Shown piece after piece: positions 17,525 through 24,292 of a stretch of 64,000 bases of DNA (its first letter is position 1; the number at the start of each line of letters is the position of its first letter). The DNA comes from an uncultured Magnetospirillum sp. (lineage in GTDB: Bacteria > Pseudomonadota > Alphaproteobacteria > Rhodospirillales > Magnetospirillaceae), in NCBI RefSeq assembly GCF_903853455.1, contig NZ_CAINTR010000144.1, positions 1 through 64,000 of the forward strand, written 5' to 3'. Made by a program: the position numbers and the translations under genes. A model generated the notes under the pieces. That model had not been told where the DNA came from. It was given only the letters and a program-made list of their open reading frames with translations, and ran no database searches.

Positions 17525-17779
17525 ATGAAGAAGCCCTCCCCGGCATGGAAATGGTTCGGCATCGGCTGCGCGATCAGCCTGGTGCTGTCGGTGCTGGCCA
17601 CCATCGCCCTGGTCGGCGACAAGATGGACAAGGCCGGCGCCGATCCCGCCTTGGCCGCCCCGCCCCTGGCGGTGGCGGTGTCGGTGCTGATGACCTTCTT
17701 CGGCCTGCTGATTCCGGCGGTGGCGCTGTGCGGCGCGGTGGTCGTCATCGTCGACGGCTATTCCCGCAAGGCCCGCTGA
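17525..17779 (+). CDS. Small two-helix membrane protein
   Basis: An 84-residue hydrophobic protein without a recognised family. Two predicted membrane helices are WFGIGCAISLVLSVLATIAL and the region around VSVLMTFFGLLIPAVALCGA. The N- and C-termini are basic. AAGGA precedes the ATG. The TGA stop sits within the presumed start region of the following methyltransferase gene, so the two may be translationally coupled. Function unknown. Confidence 0.72.
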   Translation: MKKPSPAWKWFGIGCAISLVLSVLATIALVGDKMDKAGADPALAAPPLAVAVSVLMTFFGLLIPAVALCGAVVVIVDGYSRKAR

Positions 17780-19377
17780 TTCCCCCCCGCGACATCGCCG
17801 GCCTCGGCCGCGACGGCATCGAGGCCGAGCTGGGCCTGCTGGAAGCCGAGACCTGGCCGCCGCGCCACAACGTCCACAAATATTGGGGCAAGAAACCGGC
17901 CAACGTGGTGCGGTCCTATGTCCAGTATTTCTCCCATCCCGGCGAGACCGTGCTCGACCCGTTCTGCGGCAGCGGCGTCACCCCCATTGAGGCGGCCCTG
18001 CTGGGGCGGCGGGCGGTGGGAGTCGACTTCAACCCCTTCGCGGTGGCGCTGGGCCGCGCCCTGGCCGCCCCGCCGGAACCATCGGACTTCAAATGCGCCG
18101 CCGCCGCCATCCTCCAGCGGGTGGAGCCAGAGATCCGCGCCCTGTTCTCCACCACCTGCCGCGACTGCGGTCGCGCCGTGGCGGTGCGCAGCTTCGGCTA
18201 TGACCGGGACCGCCTGCTGGCGGTGCGCTACCGCTGCCCCTGCACCCGCAAATCCAGCGCGGTGCCGCCGACCGACGCCGACAGGGCGCTGGCGGCGCTG
18301 GCGGTGGAACCGGTCCCCGGCACCCCCGACGCCGACATCCTGTTCGGCTGGGAGATGCGCAAGCTGAAGCGCCACGGCGGCATCCGGCGCTGGAGCGACC
18401 TGTTCACCCCGCGCAATTACCGCATCGCCGGGGCGATCTGGGCGGAGATCCAGAGCTTCCGCGACCGGCCCGACCTCCACGCCTGGCTGTCGCTGACCCT
18501 GACCGCCAGTCTGGCCCAGTTCACCCGCATGATCGCCGATTCCTCGGGCGCCGGCGGCGGCCCCAGCTGGAAGATCAATAGCTACTGGCTGCCGGACACA
18601 TGGCAGGAGCTCAATCCGCTGTGGTACTTCGAGAACCGGGCCGGCAAGAGTCTGGCCGGACTGGTCGATCTGGCCCAGCAGCCGGTCACCCACCCGGCGG
18701 ATATCCGCCAGGGTGACAGCCGCAGCCTGCCGCTGCCCGACCTCAGCGTGGACTATATCTTCACCGATCCGCCCTATGGCGGCGAGGGCATCCAGTACGG
18801 CGAGTTGTCCACCTTGTGGAATCTGTGGCTGGGCGCCGAGGCGGCGCTGGAGCGCGAGATCGCCTTCAACCCCGTCCGCAACCTGTCCGCCGGCCACTAC
18901 GCCGCCGGCCTGGACGCGGTGTTCGCCGAGGCGGCGCGGGTGCTGCGCCCGGAGCGCTGGATGACGGTGACCTTCGCCAACAAGACCCCGGCGGTCTGGG
19001 ACGCCCTGATGACGGCCTGCCGCACGGCCGGCTTCACCCTGGTCACCGCCGCCCCCATGACCCGCTCGGCCCCGTCACTGACCGAGACCACCATGCGCCA
19101 AGCCCCCAAGGCCGACCTGATCCTCAGCTTCCAGAAAACCCGCCGCCGCGCCGCCATGCCCAGAGACGACGCCTACCGGCTGCCCGAGCGGATCGCGACC
19201 ATCATCGCGGCCATGCGGGCGGCGGGGATCGGCGTGACCGCCGCCGCCCTGTTCGACCGCGTCACCATCGACTGGTTCTCCTGGTTCTACCAAGGCGGCA
19301 ACCGGCCGGAGAGCGTCACCCCCACCCTGGACGCGGTGGAACGGATTCTGGCCGACCGCAGGGACGCCGCGTCATGA
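17776..19377 (+). CDS. Zn-ribbon-containing DNA methyltransferase (COG1743/DUF1156-like)
   Basis: About 533 residues. Motif I DPFCGSG lies near residue 60 and catalytic motif IV DPPYGG near residue 330, the order of gamma-type N6-adenine (or N4-cytosine) DNA methyltransferases. The lead-in HNVHKYWGKKPANVV is characteristic of this subgroup. Between the motifs lies a cysteine set, CRDCG then CPC, that looks like a zinc ribbon. No restriction endonuclease gene is adjacent, so it appears to be an orphan. No ATG/GTG/TTG start fits: the frame opens at CTG 17776 or ATT 17779, overlapping the stop of the small membrane gene, with AAGG just upstream. Its TGA overlaps the ATG of a broken arfB copy. 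Confidence 0.82.
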   Translation: MIPPRDIAGLGRDGIEAELGLLEAETWPPRHNVHKYWGKKPANVVRSYVQYFSHPGETVLDPFCGSGVTPIEAALLGRRAVGVDFNPFAVALGRALAAPPEPSDFKCAAAAILQRVEPEIRALFSTTCRDCGRAVAVRSFGYDRDRLLAVRYRCPCTRKSSAVPPTDADRALAALAVEPVPGTPDADILFGWEMRKLKRHGGIRRWSDLFTPRNYRIAGAIWAEIQSFRDRPDLHAWLSLTLTASLAQFTRMIADSSGAGGGPSWKINSYWLPDTWQELNPLWYFENRAGKSLAGLVDLAQQPVTHPADIRQGDSRSLPLPDLSVDYIFTDPPYGGEGIQYGELSTLWNLWLGAEAALEREIAFNPVRNLSAGHYAAGLDAVFAEAARVLRPERWMTVTFANKTPAVWDALMTACRTAGFTLVTAAPMTRSAPSLTETTMRQAPKADLILSFQKTRRRAAMPRDDAYRLPERIATIIAAMRAAGIGVTAAALFDRVTIDWFSWFYQGGNRPESVTPTLDAVERILADRRDAAS

Positions 19378-19484
19378 TCCAGATCACGCAGCGCATCGCC
19401 CTCGACGAGAAGGAAATCGAGGAGAATTTCATCCGCGCCTCGGGTCCCGGCGGCCAGAACGTCAACAAGGTGGAGACGCCATAG
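19374..19484 (+). pseudogene. Truncated 5' fragment of arfB (original N-terminus)
   Basis: Thirty-six codons starting MIQITQRIALDEKEIEE and ending GGQNVNKVETP before a stop. Bases 19374-19478 are about 90% identical to the first 105 bases of the intact arfB at 20151, with a 27-base perfect core at the end (19452-19478 versus 20229-20255). The ATG overlaps the methyltransferase stop (ATGA), so this was probably the native arfB start before an insertion separated it from the rest of the gene. Confidence 0.85.
19452..19478 (+). repeat. 27-bp direct repeat, left copy (arfB GGQ region)
   Basis: Identical to 20229-20255. The block begins GGCCAGAACGTC and ends GGTGGAGACG, encoding GQNVNKVET, the invariant GGQ-loop segment of release-factor-type hydrolases. 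The two copies are 777 bases apart and bracket the AT-rich insert. Confidence 0.88.
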
Positions 19485-19529
19485 CTAGATCAGCCTTCGG
19501 ACCCTGGATCGAATTGCGGCATTATCGCT

Positions 19530-19557
19530 TTGTTCCCAATCTATTTAGCTGTATAAA
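19530..19557 (+). promoter_or_regulatory. Candidate sigma-70 promoter for the inserted lipoprotein gene
   Basis: TTGTTC at 19530-19535 and TATAAA at 19552-19557 are separated by 16 bases, within an AT-rich tract 33 bases upstream of the lipoprotein ATG. This is close to a housekeeping consensus. Prediction only. Confidence 0.45.
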
Positions 19558-19590
19558 AATGTTGAATGTAATCTTTTTACGTGATGTCCC

Positions 19591-20109
19591 ATGAAGCTCA
19601 GAAACATCGCTCCTCTGGCCGCTTTCCTTATGGGCGCGTGCACATCCGCGCCGCCACCCGAGACCTTGAAAAATCTCTACGAAGTGGAGAGTGCCGCACG
19701 GCAAATGAAGCCACAGCCAGAAATGGCACTTCTTTACTTGGTGTCAACAGAGTCTACCAACAAAGCGGATGAGGTTTCCCTTCGCATTAATGGCGAAATG
19801 TCCATGAAGAAGGGGTTCTTCGAAGGACAATTCTATGTATTTTGCTTGCCCGCAGGAAAATACGATATTACTTATAGGGCGGACCTGCTGTCACCTAATA
19901 AGCAGGAATTCCTAACGGCAGAGGCTGGTGGCATTTACGTTCGCGACTTCAGTCAACACGTATTTGCGCTGCCGCCCTTTATCTTTTTATCGAGTTCGAC
20001 CTTAAAAGAGAGAGACCTCAAGGTCGCAAAGGAATTGATTGCGGCTAAACGCATCGGCTCGGAACCTGAGTACATCGATTCACGCTATCGCTGCCGATCA
20101 CTTAATTAG
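19591..20109 (+). CDS. Putative lipoprotein, horizontally acquired
   Basis: A 172-residue protein with a lipoprotein-type N-terminus (MKLRNIAPLAAFLMGAC, Cys17 as likely lipidation site). The middle reads VSLRINGEMSMKKGFFEGQF, then YVFCLPAGKYDITYRADLLS, a beta-rich pattern that recalls DUF2846-type lipoproteins with their small-extension-plus-PGKY turn; this match is tentative. Base composition is clearly more AT-rich than every neighbour, and codon choice includes many A/T-ending codons, signs of foreign origin. It is the only gene in the insert that splits arfB. The ribosome-binding site is weak. Confidence 0.78.
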   Translation: MKLRNIAPLAAFLMGACTSAPPPETLKNLYEVESAARQMKPQPEMALLYLVSTESTNKADEVSLRINGEMSMKKGFFEGQFYVFCLPAGKYDITYRADLLSPNKQEFLTAEAGGIYVRDFSQHVFALPPFIFLSSSTLKERDLKVAKELIAAKRIGSEPEYIDSRYRCRSLN

Positions 20110-20150
20110 AAGTGTGGCTCAGGGAGCTGATCTGTCGATATAAGCTTCCC

Positions 20151-20576
20151 ATGATCCAGATCACCCACCGCGTCTCCCTCGACGAGAAGGAAATCGAGGA
20201 GAGCTTCATCCGCGCCTCGGGACCGGGGGGCCAGAACGTCAACAAGGTGGAGACGGCGGTCCAGTTGCGCTTCGACGCCCGCCGCTCGCCGTCGCTGCCC
20301 GACGATGTCAGCGTGCGGCTGCAGAAGCTGGCGGGAAGCCGCCTGACCCTGGACGGCGTCATCGTCATCACCGCCCAGGCCCATCGCAGCCAGGAGCGCA
20401 ACCGCGCCGACGCGCTGGCCAAGCTGGTGGAGCTGATCCGCGAGGCCGCCAAGCCGCCTCCCCCCAAGCGCAAACCGACCAAGCCGACCAAGGGCTCCAA
20501 GGAGCGCCGGCTGGAGGGAAAGGGCCGGCGGGCGGAGGTCAAATCCCTGCGCCGGGGCAAGCCTGACTCTGACTGA
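20151..20576 (+). CDS. arfB: Peptidyl-tRNA hydrolase ArfB (alternative ribosome-rescue factor)
   Basis: A 141-residue class I release-factor-like protein (ArfB/YaeJ) that frees ribosomes stalled on non-stop mRNA by hydrolysing peptidyl-tRNA. The catalytic loop SGPGGQNVNKVET is at about residues 23-35, followed by the family segment LRFDARRSPSLPD. The C-terminal basic tail (KPPPPKRKPTKPTKG, then RRLEGKGRRAEVKSLRRGK) is the part that enters the empty mRNA channel. The first 105 bases duplicate the fragment at 19374, so this intact gene has a probably insert-supplied 5' end and has lost its overlap with the methyltransferase gene. Confidence 0.93.
   Translation: MIQITHRVSLDEKEIEESFIRASGPGGQNVNKVETAVQLRFDARRSPSLPDDVSVRLQKLAGSRLTLDGVIVITAQAHRSQERNRADALAKLVELIREAAKPPPPKRKPTKPTKGSKERRLEGKGRRAEVKSLRRGKPDSD
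20229..20255 (+). repeat. 27-bp direct repeat, right copy (inside arfB)
   Basis: Second copy of the 19452-19478 block, here within the intact arfB coding sequence at the GGQ loop. It marks the right end of the arfB insertion. Confidence 0.88.
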
Positions 20577-21198
20577 CCGGTCGGTATATGGCTTTGCCCG
20601 GCCTGTGGATGTTTCGTCCCTGCACGGATGACGATCCTGACGATCACCACCGCTGTTCAACCTGCATAACCACCGTGCAATTTAGAAAAAACGAGCAAAT
20701 TCGCCCCTTGGTTTGCAAGGCCCCATGGGCAGGATGGCCCGCTCATCCGTGCGTAAATACCCAGCGAAATATGTGGACAAAAGGGGCAAAGCGGGGATAA
20801 CTGCCTTGGCGCACGGCCCTTTCTCCGTCATGGCCGGACGTGTTCCACTTCTGTCCGGTTTAAATCGTGCGGTTGATTTGGGGCTGGCGTTGTTATTCAC
20901 CACCAAGGCACCAAGGACACTAAGAGGTCTCCCGGGTGGCGCCGTTTCGTCTTCCGTCCGCGCAACGGGGCAATAAAATTGCTCAAGGCGTCGATGGAAC
21001 GTGAAGCGATGCGGCCGCTCCGTTCTCTTGGTGTCCTTGGTGCCTTGGTGGTAAAAAATCCATGTCCATCCGGGATGACGTGGCCGGAAAGCCATCCGCA
21101 GCAATGCGCTCGGTGGCACCGCGTGGATACCCGTGACGAGCACGGGCATGACGGCGAAGGGACGGCCCAGGCTCTTCTGGATGGATCGGTAAAGCGGA
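20577..21198. other. Gene-free stretch with dispersed repeats
   Basis: About 620 bases between arfB and the recombinase-like gene contain no convincing coding sequence in either strand. The first 270 bases show nothing recognisable. From 20846 onward the stretch is composed of repeats, listed separately. It may hold the promoter of the recombinase-like gene, but no clear one was seen. Confidence 0.6.
20846..21052. repeat. Dispersed repeat copy 2, with inverted CCTTGGTG arms
   Basis: Bases 20846-20935 align with the reverse strand of 509-603. Within it, the arm CACCACCAAGGCACCAAGG (20898-20916 and onward) is repeated in inverted form at 21021-21052 (TTGGTGTCCTTGGTGCCTTGG), about 100 bases away. 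Arms of this CCTTGGTG type recur as non-coding repeats in many proteobacterial genomes. Confidence 0.7.
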
Positions 21199-21741
21199 AT
21201 GATTGTCGGCTATTTCAGGACGATGGAACCGGAGGACGCGGGCAAGCCGTCGCCGACCGCCAGCCTGCGCGCCGCCCGCTGCCTGCGCATCGAGTCGGAC
21301 CCGCCCGGATCGCGGGAGGCCCGCCGTCGCCTGATCGCCGACCTTGCCAACGGCGACATCCTGGTCTCGCCCTCCATCGACCACCTCGCCGCCTCCATCG
21401 CCGACCTGATCGCCGTGGCGCGGCGGGTCCACGCCCGGGGCGCCACCCTGCGGCTGGTGGCCGAGCAGATGGACTCCTCCGTTCCCGCCGCCCGCAACGT
21501 GCTGGCGGCCATGGCCGAGTACGAGCGCCGCGTCCTGGCCGCCCGCCGCGCCGCCGGCCTGCGCGAGGCGGAGCAGCGCGGCGCCGCTCCCGGCCGGCCG
21601 CGCAAGCTGGACGAAACCACCGCCCGGGCCGTCCGCGACGAGATCGCCTCGGGCCGGACCCATGCCGCCATCGCCCGCGAAATGGGGGTGCACCCCACCA
21701 CGATCATGCGTCTGGTCGGCCGTCTGACCGAGCCCGATTAG
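21199..21741 (+). CDS. Serine-recombinase-like protein lacking catalytic residues
   Basis: A 180-residue protein with the layout of a small resolvase/invertase. It opens MIVGYFRTMEPED, where true recombinases have Y-x-R-V-S-T; the nucleophilic serine is replaced, here by Met. The second active-site block reads SIDHLAAS instead of LDRLGRS, so two catalytic arginines are missing. The rest of the family pattern is intact: EYERRVLAARRAAGLREAEQ, then GRPRKLDETTARAV, and a Hin-like helix-turn-helix (GRTHAAIAREMGVHPTTIMR). It is therefore probably a DNA-binding protein that no longer cuts DNA. It converges on the TonB-type gene, the two stops overlapping by 4 bases. Confidence 0.83.
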   Translation: MIVGYFRTMEPEDAGKPSPTASLRAARCLRIESDPPGSREARRRLIADLANGDILVSPSIDHLAASIADLIAVARRVHARGATLRLVAEQMDSSVPAARNVLAAMAEYERRVLAARRAAGLREAEQRGAAPGRPRKLDETTARAVRDEIASGRTHAAIAREMGVHPTTIMRLVGRLTEPD

Positions 21742-23693
21742 AAGCTGACCGTCGTCATGACGAACAGGCTGCGCCCCGGCGCTTCCTGAAAGCGGGTGAC
21801 CGGGCTTTGCGGCAGGGGATCGACGTGGAGGTGATAGCGCTTGTCCAGCACGTTGGCGACGCCGCCGGTGACCGTCAGGCGGTCCCCCAGCGTCGCTCCC
21901 AGGAAAAAGTCGAGCAGCGCCCAGCCGGCGGTGGCGCCGGTGGTGTCCTCGCCGGAGCCGGTGGCGGTGGAGGCGTCGACGCGGTTCTGGGTGGCGGCGA
22001 AGCTGAGCCGCGCTCCCAGCGAGACGACGGTGTCGGGCGCCACTTCGCGGCGATGCTCGATCACCGCCTCGCCATCCAGCGGCGGCACCTGATAGAGCGG
22101 ACGGTGATCGGTCAGGTTCTGGCCCCGGGTCCAGCCGAGGCGGCCGCGCGCCTCCCAGCCCGGCGCCAGGCTCCACCAGCCGTCCAGGCCGATTCCGGTC
22201 AGAGTGGCGTCGACGTTGCGATAGATGATGGCCTTGTCCGACATCAGGATGCCGGGCTGGCCGCGCGCCCGGTCGGCGGAGATGAAGTCCACCACTCGGT
22301 CGGCATAGACGGTGGCGACCACCCGTCCCGACCCCGCCGGATTGGCCGCGGCGAAGCTGTCCTTGAACCCGTCGAAATCCTTGCGCCCCCCCAGTTCGAA
22401 GCGATGATGCGCCTCGGGCGACAATTGCGGGTTGCCCACCTGAATCAGCGCGGCCGGCCCCGACGTGGCATAGAAGCGCTCGCCGGGATCGGGGCTGCGG
22501 ACGGCGCGGCGCAGGTCGGCGTAGACTTGGCCGCTGCCGTCCTCCAGGTCGTGGCTCAGTTGCAGCCGGGCGCTGATATTGAGGTTGGTCGGGCTGGAAT
22601 CGGTGCCGGCGCCGTAATAGGTGTTCCACAGATGCTGGGGCGTCACCGCGAAGGCCGCCGCGCCGGTGCCGGTCACCGGCGGCAGGGAATTGCGCTTGAC
22701 CGCCTCGCTGTGAATGCCGTCCAGGCGCAGCCCGGCGCTGAGCGCCTCGCCTTTGCCCAAGGCGGTGGTGGTGGCCAGGGTCAGCCCGCCCTGCAGGGTG
22801 TGGACGTCGGGCAACCGGTAGCTGGCCACCCCCTGGGCCGGATACAGCGCGTCCACGTCCACGTTGTAGTTGAGCAGGCCGGCGTCGAGGGTCACGCTGT
22901 TGCGCCAGGCCCCGGTGGTGAACCCGCCCCGCACCAGACCGCGAGTGGTGGTCCACAGGCCGGAATAGCTCAGCCCCATGGAGCCGCGATCACGCAGCGT
23001 CACATTGTCGGCGTCATAGCTCAGCGCGTCGAACACCACCCCCGCTTCCAGCCGGTCCAGGCCGGACTCCTTGGGGGCATGCTCCAGCACCGAGGAGGCG
23101 AGATAGCGGTCCATCCTCGGACTGTCGAGGCCGTAACCGGGCAGCCGCAGATTGGAAAAGCCGTCGCGCATGGCGAAGGCCGACAGCCGGCTGTCCGGCG
23201 AAAGGCGCAGATTGCCCGCCAACTGGGTGTTGAGGCGGTCGTAGCCGTAATTGACCCGCTGACCGCCGCCATCCTGGTAGGGCAGGATATGGTCGTGACG
23301 CGCCCCTCCCCACAGCGACGACGCGTCGATCTCCTGGGTGGCCAGCAATGCCTCGGTGCCCACGGCGCCGTTGCCCTGGTAGCCGCCGGTGGCGACCACG
23401 GCCTTGTCGGCGGCGACGGATTTACGGGCGGCGGCGAACTCGGTCGGCCACGGCGTCTTGGCCGGCAGGAACGGCTCGGCCACCGGCAGATCACCCAGCA
23501 GCATCAGCGGCGGCACGTCCTGGCCGGCCTGGCGGCTCATATAGCGGGTATCGACGAAGGACTGGTCGGGATAGATCTTGGGCGCCTCGGCGGCCACGGC
23601 TCCTCCCCCCGACAGCATCACCGCCGCCAGAATCGCGGCCCGTCGCCCGCTTGGCCGTCCTCCACGCATCCCCATCGGCGCCATTTCCCCCAT
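21738..23693 (-). CDS. TonB-dependent-receptor-type outer-membrane barrel protein
   Basis: A 651-residue (maximum) outer-membrane protein. A signal peptide (RRAAILAAVMLSGGGAVAAEA) is followed by only about 80 residues before repeated amphipathic beta-strands begin. The barrel shows typical features such as NLNISARLQLSHDLED, YADLRRAVRSPDPGERFY, LSPEAHHRFELGGRKDF and the C-terminal aromatic end FVMTTVSF. A complete plug domain and a clear TonB box are not evident, so it may be a shortened member of the OprC/copper-receptor-like group; that link is tentative. Start choice is uncertain: ATGs at 23693, 23684, 23675 and 23669 are in frame. The neighbouring cus operon suggests metal uptake or export context. 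Confidence 0.78.
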   Translation of the reverse strand: MGEMAPMGMRGGRPSGRRAAILAAVMLSGGGAVAAEAPKIYPDQSFVDTRYMSRQAGQDVPPLMLLGDLPVAEPFLPAKTPWPTEFAAARKSVAADKAVVATGGYQGNGAVGTEALLATQEIDASSLWGGARHDHILPYQDGGGQRVNYGYDRLNTQLAGNLRLSPDSRLSAFAMRDGFSNLRLPGYGLDSPRMDRYLASSVLEHAPKESGLDRLEAGVVFDALSYDADNVTLRDRGSMGLSYSGLWTTTRGLVRGGFTTGAWRNSVTLDAGLLNYNVDVDALYPAQGVASYRLPDVHTLQGGLTLATTTALGKGEALSAGLRLDGIHSEAVKRNSLPPVTGTGAAAFAVTPQHLWNTYYGAGTDSSPTNLNISARLQLSHDLEDGSGQVYADLRRAVRSPDPGERFYATSGPAALIQVGNPQLSPEAHHRFELGGRKDFDGFKDSFAAANPAGSGRVVATVYADRVVDFISADRARGQPGILMSDKAIIYRNVDATLTGIGLDGWWSLAPGWEARGRLGWTRGQNLTDHRPLYQVPPLDGEAVIEHRREVAPDTVVSLGARLSFAATQNRVDASTATGSGEDTTGATAGWALLDFFLGATLGDRLTVTGGVANVLDKRYHLHVDPLPQSPVTRFQEAPGRSLFVMTTVSF

Positions 23694-23704
23694 GAATGGG
23701 GGAA
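23685..23704 (-). promoter_or_regulatory. Hairpin over the ribosome-binding site of the TonB-type gene
   Basis: TTCCCCCAT and ATGGGGGAA are perfect inverted 9-mers two bases apart, realistically a CCCCC/GGGGG stem with a short loop. On the mRNA the 3' arm contains the only good Shine-Dalgarno sequence (GGGGGAA) for ATG 23675, so folding would mask it. Confidence 0.5.
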
Positions 23705-23744
23705 GGGCTTAGCACATGCCGGCGGCGGGCGGAATAGCCTCCCC

Positions 23745-23761
23745 GCCCCTGCGTCGCAGGG
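23745..23761. terminator. Short palindromic stem beyond a small periplasmic gene
   Basis: CCCTGCG and CGCAGGG flank a single base, giving a GC-rich palindrome between the stop of the small exported protein gene and the start of the TonB-type gene. No U-tract follows. It could act as a weak terminator or a transcript-stability element. Confidence 0.35.
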
Positions 23762-23769
23762 AACAGGCG

Positions 23770-24150
23770 TCACCTTACGGAGTTCGACGACTGTTCAGAT
23801 CGGGCTTGGGGGAATGCGGCCAAATGGAAATGGCGTCGAATGTAACCCATCTCGGTGGCGGCCTCGTAGACCCGCCCTTTGTGGCAAAGCCTTTCCGCCC
23901 GATGCAATTCCTGCCGGATGGAATCAACCTCGGAAGCCGGATACCATTCGCCGTTTCCAAGTTTGACCGGCCCCTGCCCCAGCCTCGACATGTCGCCCCT
24001 CGCTTCTCCCGTCACGTATGAATTGAGGTCGTCGAGTTGCGTCTGGCAAGCGGGGGCATCGGGCCCTTCCGCGGCAGGCGCCGCGCTTGGGATCATGAAC
24101 AGCGCGAACAAGGCCATCGCCACGATGGGCTGACGGAACGGGGTTGTCAC
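23770..24150 (-). CDS. Small exported protein of unknown function
   Basis: A 126-residue protein with a signal peptide (PIVAMALFALFMIPSAAPAAE). The mature part has two cysteines (PACQTQLDDLNSYV and ERLCHKGRVYEAATEMGYIRR), which may form a disulfide, and is otherwise helical. No family was recognised. GTG 24150 is preferred because GGGAGG precedes it by 7 bases; the ATG at 24165 overlaps that ribosome-binding site. It lies between cusA and the TonB-type gene, all on the minus strand, so a link to metal handling is possible but unproven. Confidence 0.68.
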   Translation of the reverse strand: MTTPFRQPIVAMALFALFMIPSAAPAAEGPDAPACQTQLDDLNSYVTGEARGDMSRLGQGPVKLGNGEWYPASEVDSIRQELHRAERLCHKGRVYEAATEMGYIRRHFHLAAFPQARSEQSSNSVR

Positions 24151-24292
24151 GGCGGGGCCTCCCATTGTTGATCGGTTGGCCGATGCTGATGGTCCCCCCC
24201 GTCATCAGGTCTGGTCCGTCGTAGTCTAACCACCGGCGAACCGGCGGCGGCAGCCTCGGAAACCACTCAGCCCGGAGACCGCAGCGTCCCTA

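Noticed and set aside
20577-21198. Several short open frames in the gap after arfB
   Set aside because: They run through repeat sequence, lack ribosome-binding sites and show no family similarity.
23705-23780. Possible cobalamin riboswitch upstream of the TonB-type gene
   Set aside because: A GGTGACGCC stretch and GC-rich hairpins are present, but the B12-box core (GCCACTG-like) and the AACAGGGAA element in the right order are absent, and the leader is too short.
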